Shown here: piece after piece, positions 41,776-49,188 of the stretch
How the letters are laid out: every line of letters begins with the position of its first letter
Numbering within the stretch: the first letter of the stretch is position 1
NCBI GenBank assembly: GCA_017473225.1
Contig: JAFUMG010000020.1
Span: 1 to 49,188, forward strand
DNA length: 49,188 nt
Origin: Oscillospiraceae bacterium
GTDB taxonomy: Bacteria > Bacillota > Clostridia > Oscillospirales > Oscillospiraceae
Direction: 5' to 3'
The notes under the pieces: generated by a model
The model's input: the letters and a program-made list of their open reading frames with translations, nothing else
Told to the model about the DNA's origin: nothing
Databases searched by the model: none
Translations under genes and position numbers: made by a program

Positions 41776-43440
41776 ATGAGTGCATCCAGCAAGAAAAAGC
41801 TCCGCAAGGCTCAGGAAGCTGAGAAGCTGACCGAAAAGCAGCTGACCGAGCAGAAGGAAGCAAAGAAACTGAAAATCTACACCACGGTGTTTGTGGTCGT
41901 TCTGGCTCTGATGATCGTGGCTGCCGTGTGGATCGCCGTCAGCAATACCATCGCCCACAACGGCGTCCGTGAGCGCGGCACCACCGCCCTGACCGTCGGC
42001 GAGCATGAGATCAGCAATGCCGAGCTGAACTTCTTCTACATCGACGCCGTCAATAATTTCTACAGCCAGTACGGCAGCTACGCCTCCCTCTTCGGCCTGG
42101 ACACCACCCTGCCCCTGAATGAGCAGGTCACCGACGAAGAGACCGGCGCCACCTGGGCTGACGATTTCCTGAACTCCGCCAAGGAGAACGCCCGTGCCGT
42201 CTACGCTCTGGCTGACGAGGCCAAGGCCCAGGGCTACACCCTGTCCGACGAGGAGAAGGCCGAGATCGAGACCCACCTGTCCAATCTGAGCCTGTACGCC
42301 AGCTACTACGGCTACTCCAATGCCGAGGACTACCTGAAGGCCATGTACGGCAACGGCGCCACCGAAAAGACCTACCGTGCCTACGCGGAGCTGACCAGCC
42401 TGGCAAGCTCCTACGAGACCTACTACGCCGATTCTCTCGTCTACGACGACGCCGCTCTGCGTGAGGCCGAGTCCGAGAACTACGCCGAGTACTCCTCCTT
42501 CAGCTACAACACCTACTACCTCTCCACCTCCAAGTTCCTGGAGGGCGGCACCACTGACGACGAGGGCAACACCACCTACTCCGACGAGGAGAAGGCCGCT
42601 TCCGTCACCGCCGCTGAAGAAGCCGCCAAGGCTCTGGCCGAGGGCGAGTACGCTTCCGTCGCTGATCTGGACGCCGCTATCGCCGCTCTGGAGATCAACG
42701 CCGAGACCGAAGGCGCCGCCAGCACCACCTATGAGGATACCGCCTACGCCAGCATCAACTCCGTGGTCCAGGAGTGGGTCACCGACGAGAGCCGTGTGTC
42801 CGGTGATGTGACCTACATCGCTTCTACCACCCACACCCATGCCGAGGGCGAGACCCATTCCGACGACGAGGACTCCTCCGAGTATGAGACCGTCAACGGC
42901 TACTATGTCGTTTACTATGTCGGCACCAATGACAACACCTTCGCTCTGGCCAACGTCCGTCACATCCTGGTCGCCTTCGAGGGCGGCACCACCGATGACA
43001 ACGGCAATACCACCTACTCCGACGAGGAGAAGGCAGCCGCCAAGGACGAGGCTGACGCCATCCTGGCCGACTGGAAGGCCGGCGAGGCTACCGAGGACTC
43101 CTTCGCCGCTCTGGCCAACGAGAAGTCCGATGACGGCGACGGCACCACCGGCGGCCTGTACGAGGATGTCTATCCCGGCCAGATGGTGACCAACTTCAAC
43201 GACTGGTGCTTCGACGAGAGCCGCAAGGCCGGCGACACCGATGTCATCGAGACCGAGTACGGCTACCATGTCATGTACTACGTCGGCGACAGCGAGACCA
43301 ACTACCGTGATTATCAGATCATCAACACCCTGAAGTCCGCTGACACCGACGCATGGTTCAACGCTCTGATCGAGCCCATGACCGTCACCGAGCTGAACAC
43401 CGATTATATCTCCAAGGACCTGGTCCTGACCAACGGTTAA
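41776..43440 (+). CDS. Membrane-anchored parvulin-type peptidyl-prolyl isomerase
   Basis: The 554-residue protein has a charged cytosolic N-terminus (KKKLRKAQEAEKL), one membrane helix (about 36-56), a SurA/PrsA-like chaperone region with many Tyr and Ala, and two parvulin-like modules. The second one (about 395-530) is complete: NVRHILVAFEGG, SFAALANEKSDDGDGTTGG, GQMVTNF and GYHVMYYVG. The first lacks the core histidine segment. Both carry the same inserted GGTTDDxGNTTYSDEEKAA. It is exported, faces outwards and should aid folding of secreted proteins, in the manner of PrsA but without lipid anchoring. It has its own promoter and terminator. Confidence 0.85.
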   Translation: MSASSKKKLRKAQEAEKLTEKQLTEQKEAKKLKIYTTVFVVVLALMIVAAVWIAVSNTIAHNGVRERGTTALTVGEHEISNAELNFFYIDAVNNFYSQYGSYASLFGLDTTLPLNEQVTDEETGATWADDFLNSAKENARAVYALADEAKAQGYTLSDEEKAEIETHLSNLSLYASYYGYSNAEDYLKAMYGNGATEKTYRAYAELTSLASSYETYYADSLVYDDAALREAESENYAEYSSFSYNTYYLSTSKFLEGGTTDDEGNTTYSDEEKAASVTAAEEAAKALAEGEYASVADLDAAIAALEINAETEGAASTTYEDTAYASINSVVQEWVTDESRVSGDVTYIASTTHTHAEGETHSDDEDSSEYETVNGYYVVYYVGTNDNTFALANVRHILVAFEGGTTDDNGNTTYSDEEKAAAKDEADAILADWKAGEATEDSFAALANEKSDDGDGTTGGLYEDVYPGQMVTNFNDWCFDESRKAGDTDVIETEYGYHVMYYVGDSETNYRDYQIINTLKSADTDAWFNALIEPMTVTELNTDYISKDLVLTNG

Positions 43441-43451
43441 TTGAAACACGA

Positions 43452-43477
43452 AAGCGGGCTGCGCAAGCAGCCCGCTT
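43452..43477 (+). terminator. Terminator of the foldase gene
   Basis: Arms AAGCGGGCTGC/GCAGCCCGCTT with GCAA loop, followed by TTT. Confidence 0.9.
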
Positions 43478-43529
43478 TTTATTTTTACGCATCCGCGGCA
43501 GCGGATGCATTTTACATTTTCTTTTCAAA

Positions 43530-43580
43530 TCTCACCCAATTTTTACCAAGGTTTTACGACACTCCGATTTCGGATATGAT
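43530..43580 (+). promoter_or_regulatory. Pho-box-like repeats and promoter of the phosphatase gene
   Basis: TCTCACC (43530), TTTTACC (43541) and TTTTACG (43552) stand exactly 11 bases apart, the spacing of Pho-box repeats (TT-ACA type in Gram-positives). A -10-like TATGAT at 43575-43580 follows 16 bases after the last repeat, which overlaps the -35 position. This fits phosphate-starvation control of an alkaline phosphatase. Confidence 0.45.
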
Positions 43581-43603
43581 GGTCCGCGTGGTATGATGCT
43601 CTC

Positions 43604-43620
43604 GGCAATGATCCATTGCC
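43604..43620 (+). repeat. Short inverted repeat in the phosphatase leader
   Basis: GGCAATG and CATTGCC with a three-base centre, between the promoter and the ribosome binding site. Confidence 0.4.
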
Positions 43621-43651
43621 CATGAATTTAAAAATTAGGAGTTAATCGAAA

Positions 43652-45235
43652 ATGAAACACAAAAGATTGATCGCCGGTCTTTTGAGCGTCGCCGCTGCCC
43701 TGTCCATGACCGCCTGTGGGGGCAACGCAGCCGATGACACCAAGGCCGCAACCGATGCCGTCAAGGCTACCGACCCTGTCGTTGCGACAGAGGCACCGGA
43801 AACTATTTCCGCCCCCAAGTACGTGTTCCTGTTCATCGGCGACGGCATGAGCTATCCCCAGTTCCAGGCCGCTTCCGACTATCTGGGCGCCGTGGCCGAC
43901 GAGGACTATGAGGGCGCGCTGCCCAGCCTGAAGTACGACGAGCGCACCTCCGTTCTGGACGGCCCCGTGGAGCTGAACTTCATGGACTTCGAGGTCGCTG
44001 GCTCCGCCGTCACCTATGACTCCTGCTCCTTCGCTCCCGACTCCGCCTCCACCGCCACCTCCATTGCCACCGGCAACAAGACCTATTCCGGTATGATCAA
44101 CGTGGACGTGACCGGCTCCACCGAGTTCGAGACCATCGCCGAGAAGCTCCACAGCCAGAAGGGCTGGAAGGTAGGCGTTATCTCCTCCGTCAACCTGAAC
44201 CACGCCACTCCCGCCGCTTTCTATGCCCATCAGGCCAGCCGCTCCAGCTACTATGACATCGGCCTGGAGCTGATCGAGTCCGGCTTTGAGTACTTCGCCG
44301 GCGGCGGTCTGCTGAAGCCCGACGGCCACGACAAGGAGAACCCCTCCGAAAACCTGTACGACCTGGCGGAAGCCGCCGGCTACAAGGTCACCTTCACCCA
44401 GGCGGACGCCGAGGCTGTCTCCGCCGCCGATGAGAAGGTCATCCTGATCGACGAGTATCTGGCCGACGCCAGCGCCATGGACTACGAGATCGACCGCGAG
44501 GACGACCAGTGGGCTCTGGCCGACTATGTCGCCAAGGGCATCGAGGTCCTGGACAACGACGAGGGCTTCTTCATGATGTGCGAGGGCGGCAAGATCGACT
44601 GGGCCTGCCACGCGAACGACGCCGCTTCCACCGTCAACGACGTTCTGGCTCTGGCTGACGCCGTGCAGGTCGCCATCGACTTCGCGGCTGAGCATCCCGA
44701 CGAGACCCTGATCCTGGTCACCGGCGACCACGAGACCGGCGGTCTGACCATCGGCTTCGCCGGCACCGACTACGACACCTATCTGGACACCCTGACCAAC
44801 CAGTCCATCTCCTTCGTTCAGTTCGACACCGAATATGTGGAGGGCTACAAGGAGAACCAGACCTCCTTCGAGGACGCCATGAAGGACGTGGAAGCGCTGT
44901 TCGGCCTGAAGCTGGAGGGCGAAGAGGACGACCGTCTGGTCCTGACTGAGTACGAGACCCAGCGTCTGCGCACCGCTTACGAGCTGGCCATCTCCGACTA
45001 CTCCTCCTCCGACTACACCCAGGAGCAGTATGTGCTCTACGGCACCTACAACCCCTTCTCCGTCACCATCACCCACATCCTGAACAACAAGTCCGGCATC
45101 GACTTCACCAGCTACTCCCACACCGGCCTGCCTGTCGCGGTCTTCGCTGACGGCGTCGGCGCTGAGGACTTCGGCGGTTACTACGATAACACCGATATCT
45201 TCAACAAGCTGGCGGCTCTGGTCGACGTTCAGTAA
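43652..45235 (+). CDS. phoA: Alkaline phosphatase lipoprotein
   Basis: The 527-residue protein has a signal peptide and lipobox (SMTAC, Cys22), so it acts at the outer face of the membrane. It contains the alkaline phosphatase metal and active-site motifs: FIGDGMS (Asp64), DSASTATS with nucleophile Ser131, ATGNKTY, CEGGKIDWACHAN and VTGDHETGG. The long C-terminal part is acidic. It would release phosphate from organic esters. The symbol follows the family; the substrate range is unknown. An AGGAG site precedes the ATG. Confidence 0.9.
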   Translation: MKHKRLIAGLLSVAAALSMTACGGNAADDTKAATDAVKATDPVVATEAPETISAPKYVFLFIGDGMSYPQFQAASDYLGAVADEDYEGALPSLKYDERTSVLDGPVELNFMDFEVAGSAVTYDSCSFAPDSASTATSIATGNKTYSGMINVDVTGSTEFETIAEKLHSQKGWKVGVISSVNLNHATPAAFYAHQASRSSYYDIGLELIESGFEYFAGGGLLKPDGHDKENPSENLYDLAEAAGYKVTFTQADAEAVSAADEKVILIDEYLADASAMDYEIDREDDQWALADYVAKGIEVLDNDEGFFMMCEGGKIDWACHANDAASTVNDVLALADAVQVAIDFAAEHPDETLILVTGDHETGGLTIGFAGTDYDTYLDTLTNQSISFVQFDTEYVEGYKENQTSFEDAMKDVEALFGLKLEGEEDDRLVLTEYETQRLRTAYELAISDYSSSDYTQEQYVLYGTYNPFSVTITHILNNKSGIDFTSYSHTGLPVAVFADGVGAEDFGGYYDNTDIFNKLAALVDVQ

Positions 45236-45249
45236 CACAAAACCCAAAA

Positions 45250-45277
45250 CGCAGGGGGCGGATTTCCGTCCCCTGCG
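45250..45277 (+). terminator. Hairpin between the phosphatase and YibE/F genes
   Basis: Arms CGCAGGGG/CCCCTGCG with a 12-base loop, but the following ATAGGGCTTTA is not T-rich. It may be an attenuator allowing some read-through. Confidence 0.45.
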
Positions 45278-45298
45278 ATAGGGCTTTATGGAGGAACC

Positions 45299-46438
45299 AT
45301 GAAAAAACACTTCCAAAAACTCCTGTCCCGTCAGACCTTCGGACCGGTCCTGCTGGCGCTGGTCCTGATGATCCTCCTGCTCCTGATGCCCACGGGCTAC
45401 GAAGGGGCCCTGTCCTACCAGAATGCCGACCGGGTCAAGGCGCTGGTGCTGTCCACCGACGAAAGCAGCATCATCGATACCGGCCTGGTCCGCAGCGGCG
45501 AGCAGCACTGCCAGGTCCGCATCCTGGGCGGCCAATTCGAGGGCACTGAGACCGAAGCGGTCAACCGGCTCAACGGCTCCCTGGCGGAGGACAAGCTCTT
45601 CTCCGAAGGCGACTATGCCTTCGTGGTGGTCAGCCACTCCGGCGGCCAGATCACCACCGTCTCCATGAGCGACCACTACCGGCTGGATAAGGAAGCACTG
45701 CTGGCAGGGGCGTTCCTGCTGCTCCTGCTGCTCTTCGCGGGCACCACCGGACTGCGGGCCATTCTGTCCTTCATTGATACCATCCTGCTAATGTGGAAGG
45801 TGCTGGTCCCCTGCCTGCTGAACGGCTACAATCCCGTCTGGGTCAGCCTTGGGCTGGTGCTGGTGCTGACGATCCTGGTCCTGAGCCTGATCTACGGACT
45901 GGACCGGCGGTGTCTGGCGGCAGTATCCGGCGCGGCGCTGGCCATCGGCGTCACGACGGTGCTGGGCTACCTCTTCACCGACCTGTTCAAGATCCACGGC
46001 GCCGTCATGGAGTACAGCGAAAGCCTGCTGTATTCGGGCTATCAGTATCTGGATCTGAATCAGATCTTCGTGGCGTCCATCTTCCTGGGCTCCTCCGGCG
46101 CGGTGATGGATCTTTCCGTGGACATCTGCTCCGCGGTCCATGAGGTGGTGCTGAAAAAGCCTGAGATCACCGCGCGGGAGGCCATCGCTTCCGGCTTTGC
46201 CGTGGGCCGTGCCGCCTGCGGCTCCACCACCACGACCCTGCTGCTGGCCTATTCCGGCAGCTATATCGCCCTGCTGATGGTCTTCATGGCCCAGGGCACC
46301 CCGGTGGAGATGCTGCTCAATTATAAATATGTGGCGGCTGAGATCATCCATACCATCGTGGGCTCCTTCGGTCTCGTCACCGTCGCCCCCCTGACCGCCA
46401 TCACCAGCGGCATCCTGCTGACCCGGAAGAAATCCTGA
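45299..46438 (+). CDS. YibE/F family membrane protein
   Basis: The 379-residue protein has an N-terminal helix (about 15-33), an extracellular beta-rich part (40-128), and then seven or so helices. Family signatures include LLLLLFAGTTGLRAILSFID and FVASIFLGSSGAVMDLSVDI, and GRAACGSTTTTLLLAYSG. The family is widespread in Firmicutes and its role is not established; transport has been suggested. A GGAGG site precedes the ATG. Distance and the weak hairpin leave open co-transcription with the phosphatase. Confidence 0.88.
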   Translation: MKKHFQKLLSRQTFGPVLLALVLMILLLLMPTGYEGALSYQNADRVKALVLSTDESSIIDTGLVRSGEQHCQVRILGGQFEGTETEAVNRLNGSLAEDKLFSEGDYAFVVVSHSGGQITTVSMSDHYRLDKEALLAGAFLLLLLLFAGTTGLRAILSFIDTILLMWKVLVPCLLNGYNPVWVSLGLVLVLTILVLSLIYGLDRRCLAAVSGAALAIGVTTVLGYLFTDLFKIHGAVMEYSESLLYSGYQYLDLNQIFVASIFLGSSGAVMDLSVDICSAVHEVVLKKPEITAREAIASGFAVGRAACGSTTTTLLLAYSGSYIALLMVFMAQGTPVEMLLNYKYVAAEIIHTIVGSFGLVTVAPLTAITSGILLTRKKS

Positions 46439-46446
46439 ATAAAACG

Positions 46447-46488
46447 GCCTCCTGTGGAGAAAATTTCCACAGGAGGCGATTTTTTTGA
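46447..46488 (+). terminator. Terminator-like hairpin overlapping the next gene's ribosome binding site
   Basis: Perfect 12-base arms GCCTCCTGTGGA/TCCACAGGAGGC with a seven-base loop are followed by GA and seven T. The 3' arm contains AGGAGG, the only site for the following TTG start codon (46485), which itself sits in the T run. Transcription ending and translation start are therefore physically linked. Confidence 0.65.
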
Positions 46489-46859
46489 AGAAGCCAAAAT
46501 ATGCGGGCCTGGTCCTGGCGGGGTTGGGGGCCGGGGCGGTGAACGGACTTTTCGGCGCCGGGGGCGGCATGGTGCTGGTGCCGCTACTGAGCCTGCTGAC
46601 GGATCTGGAGGATCAGGAGGTCTTTTCCTCCTCCATTGCCATCATCCTGCCCATCTGTCTGGTGTCCCTGACCGTTTCGGGGCTGCAGTCCGGCATCCCA
46701 TGGTCCGCTGCGCTGCCCTGGCTGCTGGGCAGCGCAGCGGGAGGTGTGCTGGCAGGGTTTCTCGGGCAGAAGATCCCAACGGTCTGGCTCCACCAGGGGC
46801 TGGGCATCCTGATCGTCTGGGGAGGGCTGAGATATCTATGCTGGAAACCTGGCCTGTGA
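46485..46859 (+). CDS. TauE/SafE-type transporter, first half gene
   Basis: The 124-residue product is about half of a normal TSUP (TauE/SafE) transporter. It carries the family pattern GAGAVNGLFGAGGGMVLVPL (about 13-32) and four membrane helices. Start is the TTG at 46485, ten bases after AGGAGG. It overlaps the second half gene by 22 bases in another frame. Full-length members consist of two such repeats. Function: likely export of sulfonates, sulfite or another small anion; substrate unknown. Confidence 0.75.
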   Translation: MKKPKYAGLVLAGLGAGAVNGLFGAGGGMVLVPLLSLLTDLEDQEVFSSSIAIILPICLVSLTVSGLQSGIPWSAALPWLLGSAAGGVLAGFLGQKIPTVWLHQGLGILIVWGGLRYLCWKPGL

Positions 46860-47206
46860 TGCTGGCCGTCGGCACGGTGCTGGGCTTTCTGTCCGGCCTT
46901 GGCATCGGCGGCGGGAGCCTGCTGATCCTGTGGCTGACCATCGTCCTTGACACGGACCCGGCCATCGCCCGGATCATCAATCTGCTGTTCTTTATCCCCT
47001 CGGCGCTGATCGCCTGCTTCTTCCGGCTGAAGCAGGGTACGCTGAAGCTCAGGGCTGTCCTTCCCGCGGTCCTCGCCGGCTGCGCCGCGGCGGCGCTGTT
47101 CTCCTGGCTTTCCTGGCGGCTGGATGTGGAGCTGCTGAAAAAGCTCTTCGGCGTCGTCCTCATTGCCGCCGGTGCACGGGAATTATTCTTTCATGTCAAA
47201 AAATAA
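46838..47206 (+). CDS. TauE/SafE-type transporter, second half gene
   Basis: The 122-residue product starts at the ATG within the end of the preceding gene and shows the second copy of the motif, VLGFLSGLGIGGGSLLILWL (about 9-28), with four membrane helices. Together the two match the size of one TSUP transporter. Both frames are intact with plausible starts, so this is more likely a two-subunit arrangement than a frameshifted single gene. The stop is directly followed by a repeat element. Confidence 0.75.
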   Translation: MLETWPVMLAVGTVLGFLSGLGIGGGSLLILWLTIVLDTDPAIARIINLLFFIPSALIACFFRLKQGTLKLRAVLPAVLAGCAAAALFSWLSWRLDVELLKKLFGVVLIAAGARELFFHVKK

Positions 47207-47207
47207 A

Positions 47208-47311
47208 TGTAGGGGCGAGCATCGCTCGTCCGGCAGTAATGTGTTACGAATTTGCCTGCGCCGCGGCGAATGCGTAACCGGTACCGCGGACGTGCAATGC
47301 ACGCCCCTACA
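47208..47311. repeat. Palindromic intergenic element (type C)
   Basis: Ends TGTAGGGGCG and CGCCCCTACA are exact complements, with inner imperfect dyads (AGCATCGCT, TGTGTTACG.. / CGTAACCG). It lies in the gap between the convergent transporter and ruvX genes and begins immediately after the stop codon. No coding capacity. Confidence 0.7.
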
Positions 47312-47327
47312 ATGATATTTCAGACAT

Positions 47328-47744
47328 TTAACGCTTCTTAAAAGCCAGATACCCCTCCAGGATCAGCGACGCTGCCACGGCATCCACGGTGTTCTTGCGC
47401 TTCTTGCCGTGGTAATTGTGCTCGCTGAGGATATTGTGGGCTTCCACGGTGGTGCGGCGCTCGTCCCACATGGCGACGGGCAGGCCGGTGGCGGCTTTCA
47501 GCTGCTCCGCAAAGGCCCGGCAGACCTCGGCTCTGGGACCCTCGGTGCCGTCCATATTCTTGGGGAGGCCCACCACGATCTCCCCTACTCCGTTTTCCGC
47601 GATGAGCTTCCGGATCTCCGCAATGGTCTTCTCATCCTTGCGGCTGTGGATGACGGTGGTGGTGCCCACGATGCTGCACAGCAGGTCGGAGATGGCAATG
47701 CCCGTTCTGGCGTCGCCGTAATCGACGCCCATGATCTTTTTCAT
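47328..47744 (-). CDS. ruvX: Putative Holliday junction resolvase / pre-16S rRNA nuclease YqgF
   Basis: The 138-residue protein (ATG at 47744, GGCGGAAG site) has the RNase H-like fold with GVDYGDARTGIAISD (about 5-19), EIVVGLPKNMDGTEG and MWDERRTTVEAHNIL, the conserved acidic residues of the family. E. coli YqgF processes 16S rRNA ends. It lies convergent to the transporter genes. Confidence 0.93.
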   Translation of the reverse strand: MKKIMGVDYGDARTGIAISDLLCSIVGTTTVIHSRKDEKTIAEIRKLIAENGVGEIVVGLPKNMDGTEGPRAEVCRAFAEQLKAATGLPVAMWDERRTTVEAHNILSEHNYHGKKRKNTVDAVAASLILEGYLAFKKR

Positions 47745-47872
47745 AATACTTCCGCCTTTCATTCTTTTGCTCTATTGTACTACAGAACGGGCGGAAAATA
47801 AAGACCATTGCTCCGTAATTTTCCGGCCTAAAAAATAGTTTTGAGATTGTAAAAAAATATAGAAAAAAGTTA

Positions 47873-47901
47873 TTGACAAGCGAAGCCCCCCGTGATAGAA
47901 T
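47873..47901 (+). promoter_or_regulatory. Sigma-A promoter of the rpmG-secE-nusG operon
   Basis: Perfect TTGACA at 47873-47878 and TAGAAT at 47896-47901, 17 bases apart. The 5' leader to rpmG is about 125 bases, without a recognised control element. Confidence 0.85.
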
Positions 47902-48034
47902 GATTTTACCTGTGAAAAAGGGTTTATTTTTATGCCCATTTTTCAGCCCCGGAGCGGCAATTGTAGTTTTCCGCTTACTAAATTTTTTCATAGACGGGGT
48001 GATACAGGGAGGCAATTTTTAAGGAGGTGCCGTT

Positions 48035-48184
48035 ATGCGCGTTAAAGTCACTTTGAGATGCTCTGAGTGCAAGCAGAGAAACTACAACACCATGAAGAAC
48101 AAGAAGAACGACCCCGACCGTCTCGAGATGAAGAAGTACTGCAGATTCTGCAGAAAGCACACCACTCACAACGAGACCAAGTAA
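48035..48184 (+). CDS. rpmG: Large ribosomal subunit protein bL33
   Basis: The 49-residue basic protein has two CxxC pairs (C9/C12 and C36/C39), the zinc-binding form of L33. The sequence [15 protein letters not shown] and [17 protein letters not shown] are diagnostic. AAGGAGG lies eight bases before the ATG. It leads the secE-nusG operon, a standard order in Firmicutes. Confidence 0.96.
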   Translation: MRVKVTLRCSECKQRNYNTMKNKKNDPDRLEMKKYCRFCRKHTTHNETK

Positions 48185-48198
48185 GGAGGCCCCCCAAA

Positions 48199-48429
48199 AT
48201 GGCAGAAGCTAAAAAGGAAAACTGGTTCAAGAGAACCTGGGGCAAGGTCTGCAAGTACTTCCGTGAGCTCCGCAGTGAGCTGAAGAAGGTCGTTTGGCCC
48301 ACCCCTCAGCAGGTACTGAAGAACACCCTGGTGGTCGTCACATGCGTTGTCGTGGTCGGCGTTTTCATCTGGCTGTTCGACTTTGTTGCTGAAATCGGCA
48401 TTACTGCCCTGATCAGCGCCTTCAAGTAA
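48199..48429 (+). CDS. secE: Protein translocase subunit SecE
   Basis: The 76-residue protein has the conserved amphipathic helix FRELRSELKKVVWPTPQQV and one membrane helix (about 42-64). It is the clamp subunit of SecYEG. The ATG follows GTAAGGAGG, 14 bases after rpmG ends. Confidence 0.94.
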   Translation: MAEAKKENWFKRTWGKVCKYFRELRSELKKVVWPTPQQVLKNTLVVVTCVVVVGVFIWLFDFVAEIGITALISAFK

Positions 48430-48440
48430 GGTAAGAGGCC

Positions 48441-48971
48441 ATGGCAGATACTGCAAGATGGTATGTAGTGCATACCTATTCCGGTTACGAGAATACCGTT
48501 AAGGCGACCATCGAGAAGACCGTCGAAAGCCGCGGTCTCCACGATCAGATCCTGGCCGTCTCCATTCCCCTGGAGACCGTCACCGAGATCACTGAGTCCG
48601 GCGTAAGCAAGACCTACGACCGCAAGGTGTACCCCGGCTATGTTCTGGTCAAGATGTTCTACAGTGATGACACCTGGCATGTCATCAAGGATGTACGCGG
48701 TGTGACCGGCTTCGTTGGTACATCCAGCAACGACCCCATCCCTCTGTCCGAGGAAGAAGTTTACGCCATGGGCGTGGAGAAGAAGGAGATTATCGTCAAC
48801 TATGCCGTTGGCGATACCGTCCGGATCCTCGACGGTCCCCTGAGCAGCTTCACCGGTACTGTGGATAACATCGAGGTCGATAACAATACGGTCACCGTGA
48901 TTGTTTCCATGTTTGGCCGTGAGACCCCCGTCGAGTTCGAGCTCGATCAGGTTGAGGTCATCTCCCAGTAA
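48441..48971 (+). CDS. nusG: Transcription termination/antitermination protein NusG
   Basis: The 176 residues contain the NGN domain ([42 protein letters not shown]) and a C-terminal KOW domain ([20 protein letters not shown]). It modulates RNA polymerase elongation and pausing. It begins 11 bases after secE. Confidence 0.96.
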   Translation: MADTARWYVVHTYSGYENTVKATIEKTVESRGLHDQILAVSIPLETVTEITESGVSKTYDRKVYPGYVLVKMFYSDDTWHVIKDVRGVTGFVGTSSNDPIPLSEEEVYAMGVEKKEIIVNYAVGDTVRILDGPLSSFTGTVDNIEVDNNTVTVIVSMFGRETPVEFELDQVEVISQ

Positions 48972-49075
48972 ACGCATCGGATAGGCCCGGCCTATCGGAA
49001 CGTGGGAGGGGCGCAGAGCCCCGCAAGAAATGCGCAGAGCGCATATTACCACATTTTATTCAGGAGGTGCTTATT
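48972..49075 (+). promoter_or_regulatory. rplK leader with probable L1-binding element
   Basis: A GATAGGC/GCCTATC hairpin (48980-48996) is followed by a GTGGGAGGGGC...GCCCC stem, an ATGCGC-AGA-GCGCAT hairpin and a closing ACCAC (about 49001-49052). The GTGG/ACCAC closure resembles ribosomal protein L1 autoregulation sites in front of rplK-rplA. Confidence 0.5.
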
Positions 49076-49188
49076 ATGGCACAGAAAGTCACTGGCATTA
49101 TTAAGCTTCAGATCAACGCCGCAAAGGCTACCGCTTCCCCCCCTGTTGGCCCCGCTCTGGGTCAGCATGGCGTTAATATCGCTGCATT
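49076..49188 (+). CDS. rplK: Large ribosomal subunit protein uL11, cut by window end
   Basis: The first 37 codons encode [37 protein letters not shown], the unmistakable N-terminus of L11, which binds the GTPase-associated centre of 23S rRNA. CAGGAGGTGC precedes the ATG. The rest lies beyond the window, presumably followed by rplA. Confidence 0.94.
   Translation, partial: MAQKVTGIIKLQINAAKATASPPVGPALGQHGVNIAA

Noticed and set aside
46485-47206. Single frameshifted transporter pseudogene
   Set aside because: Both halves have complete repeat motifs, and the second has its own ATG inside the first; it looks like a designed overlap, though a sequencing error cannot be fully excluded.

Overview
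The window looks like a chromosomal segment of a GC-rich, low-motility Firmicute of the class Clostridia, most likely an Oscillospirales-type gut anaerobe (Oscillospiraceae or a relative). This rests on the gene families and their order (murB-whiA-dnaE, prmC-recA-recX-rimO-pgsA, rpmG-secE-nusG-rplK, ecfA1-ecfA2-ecfT-truA, DUF1292 and DUF1385 proteins, a ClpE-type unfoldase), strong AGGAGG ribosome binding sites, consensus sigma-A promoters with 17-base spacing, and a multi-cluster ferredoxin. Most genes are housekeeping. I see no prophage, insertion sequence, CRISPR array, tRNA or rRNA gene.

Layout. 1-796: a GC-rich, hairpin-dense stretch with no gene, containing a promoter-to-terminator unit that could be a small RNA (about 354-449). 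797-3176 (+): an acidic amino acid/dicarboxylate symporter and 6-phosphofructokinase. 3239-6268 (-): ferrous-iron uptake (feoA, feoB and a Cys-rich membrane peptide) plus a membrane-anchored heavy-metal-binding protein. This area carries several copies of a 16-base palindrome (GTTAGC-N4-GCTAAC type) that looks like a shared metal-repressor operator. 6492-8721 (-): xerD and two small membrane proteins. 8818-10841 (-): an ECF sigma factor with its large membrane regulator. 11030-25321 (-): a long co-directional block of murB, whiA, dnaE, a lipoprotein, a two-component system, DUF1385, prmC, recA, recX, rimO and pgsA.

25454-29170: a four-motif ferredoxin, a Thr/Pro-rich lipoprotein, an unusual array of hairpins separated by GATATC-like words, a glutaredoxin-like protein, an apparently catalytically dead relative of OMP decarboxylase, a YtxH-like peptide and a divergent PRPP synthetase. 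29399-30798 (-): a second ECF sigma/anti-sigma pair. 30941-33235 (-): ClpE-like unfoldase, preceded by a 39-base near-perfect palindrome. 34315 down from 40499 (-): class A penicillin-binding protein, rRNA-type methyltransferase, ECF vitamin transporter module and truA.

40695-47206 (+): small proteins, a structured RNA candidate (possibly 6S RNA), a foldase with a duplicated parvulin domain, a lipoprotein alkaline phosphatase with Pho-box-like repeats, YibE/F, and a two-gene split TauE/SafE transporter. 47328-47744 (-): ruvX. 47873-end (+): the rpmG-secE-nusG-rplK operon, with an L1-type leader before rplK, cut by the window end.

No large novel gene system stands out. The most distinctive points are the putative iron regulon operator, the decayed PyrF-like protein, the zinc-ribbon insertion in the PBP, the paired ECF promoters, the GATATC hairpin array, the clpE palindrome and the orphan small RNA candidate.
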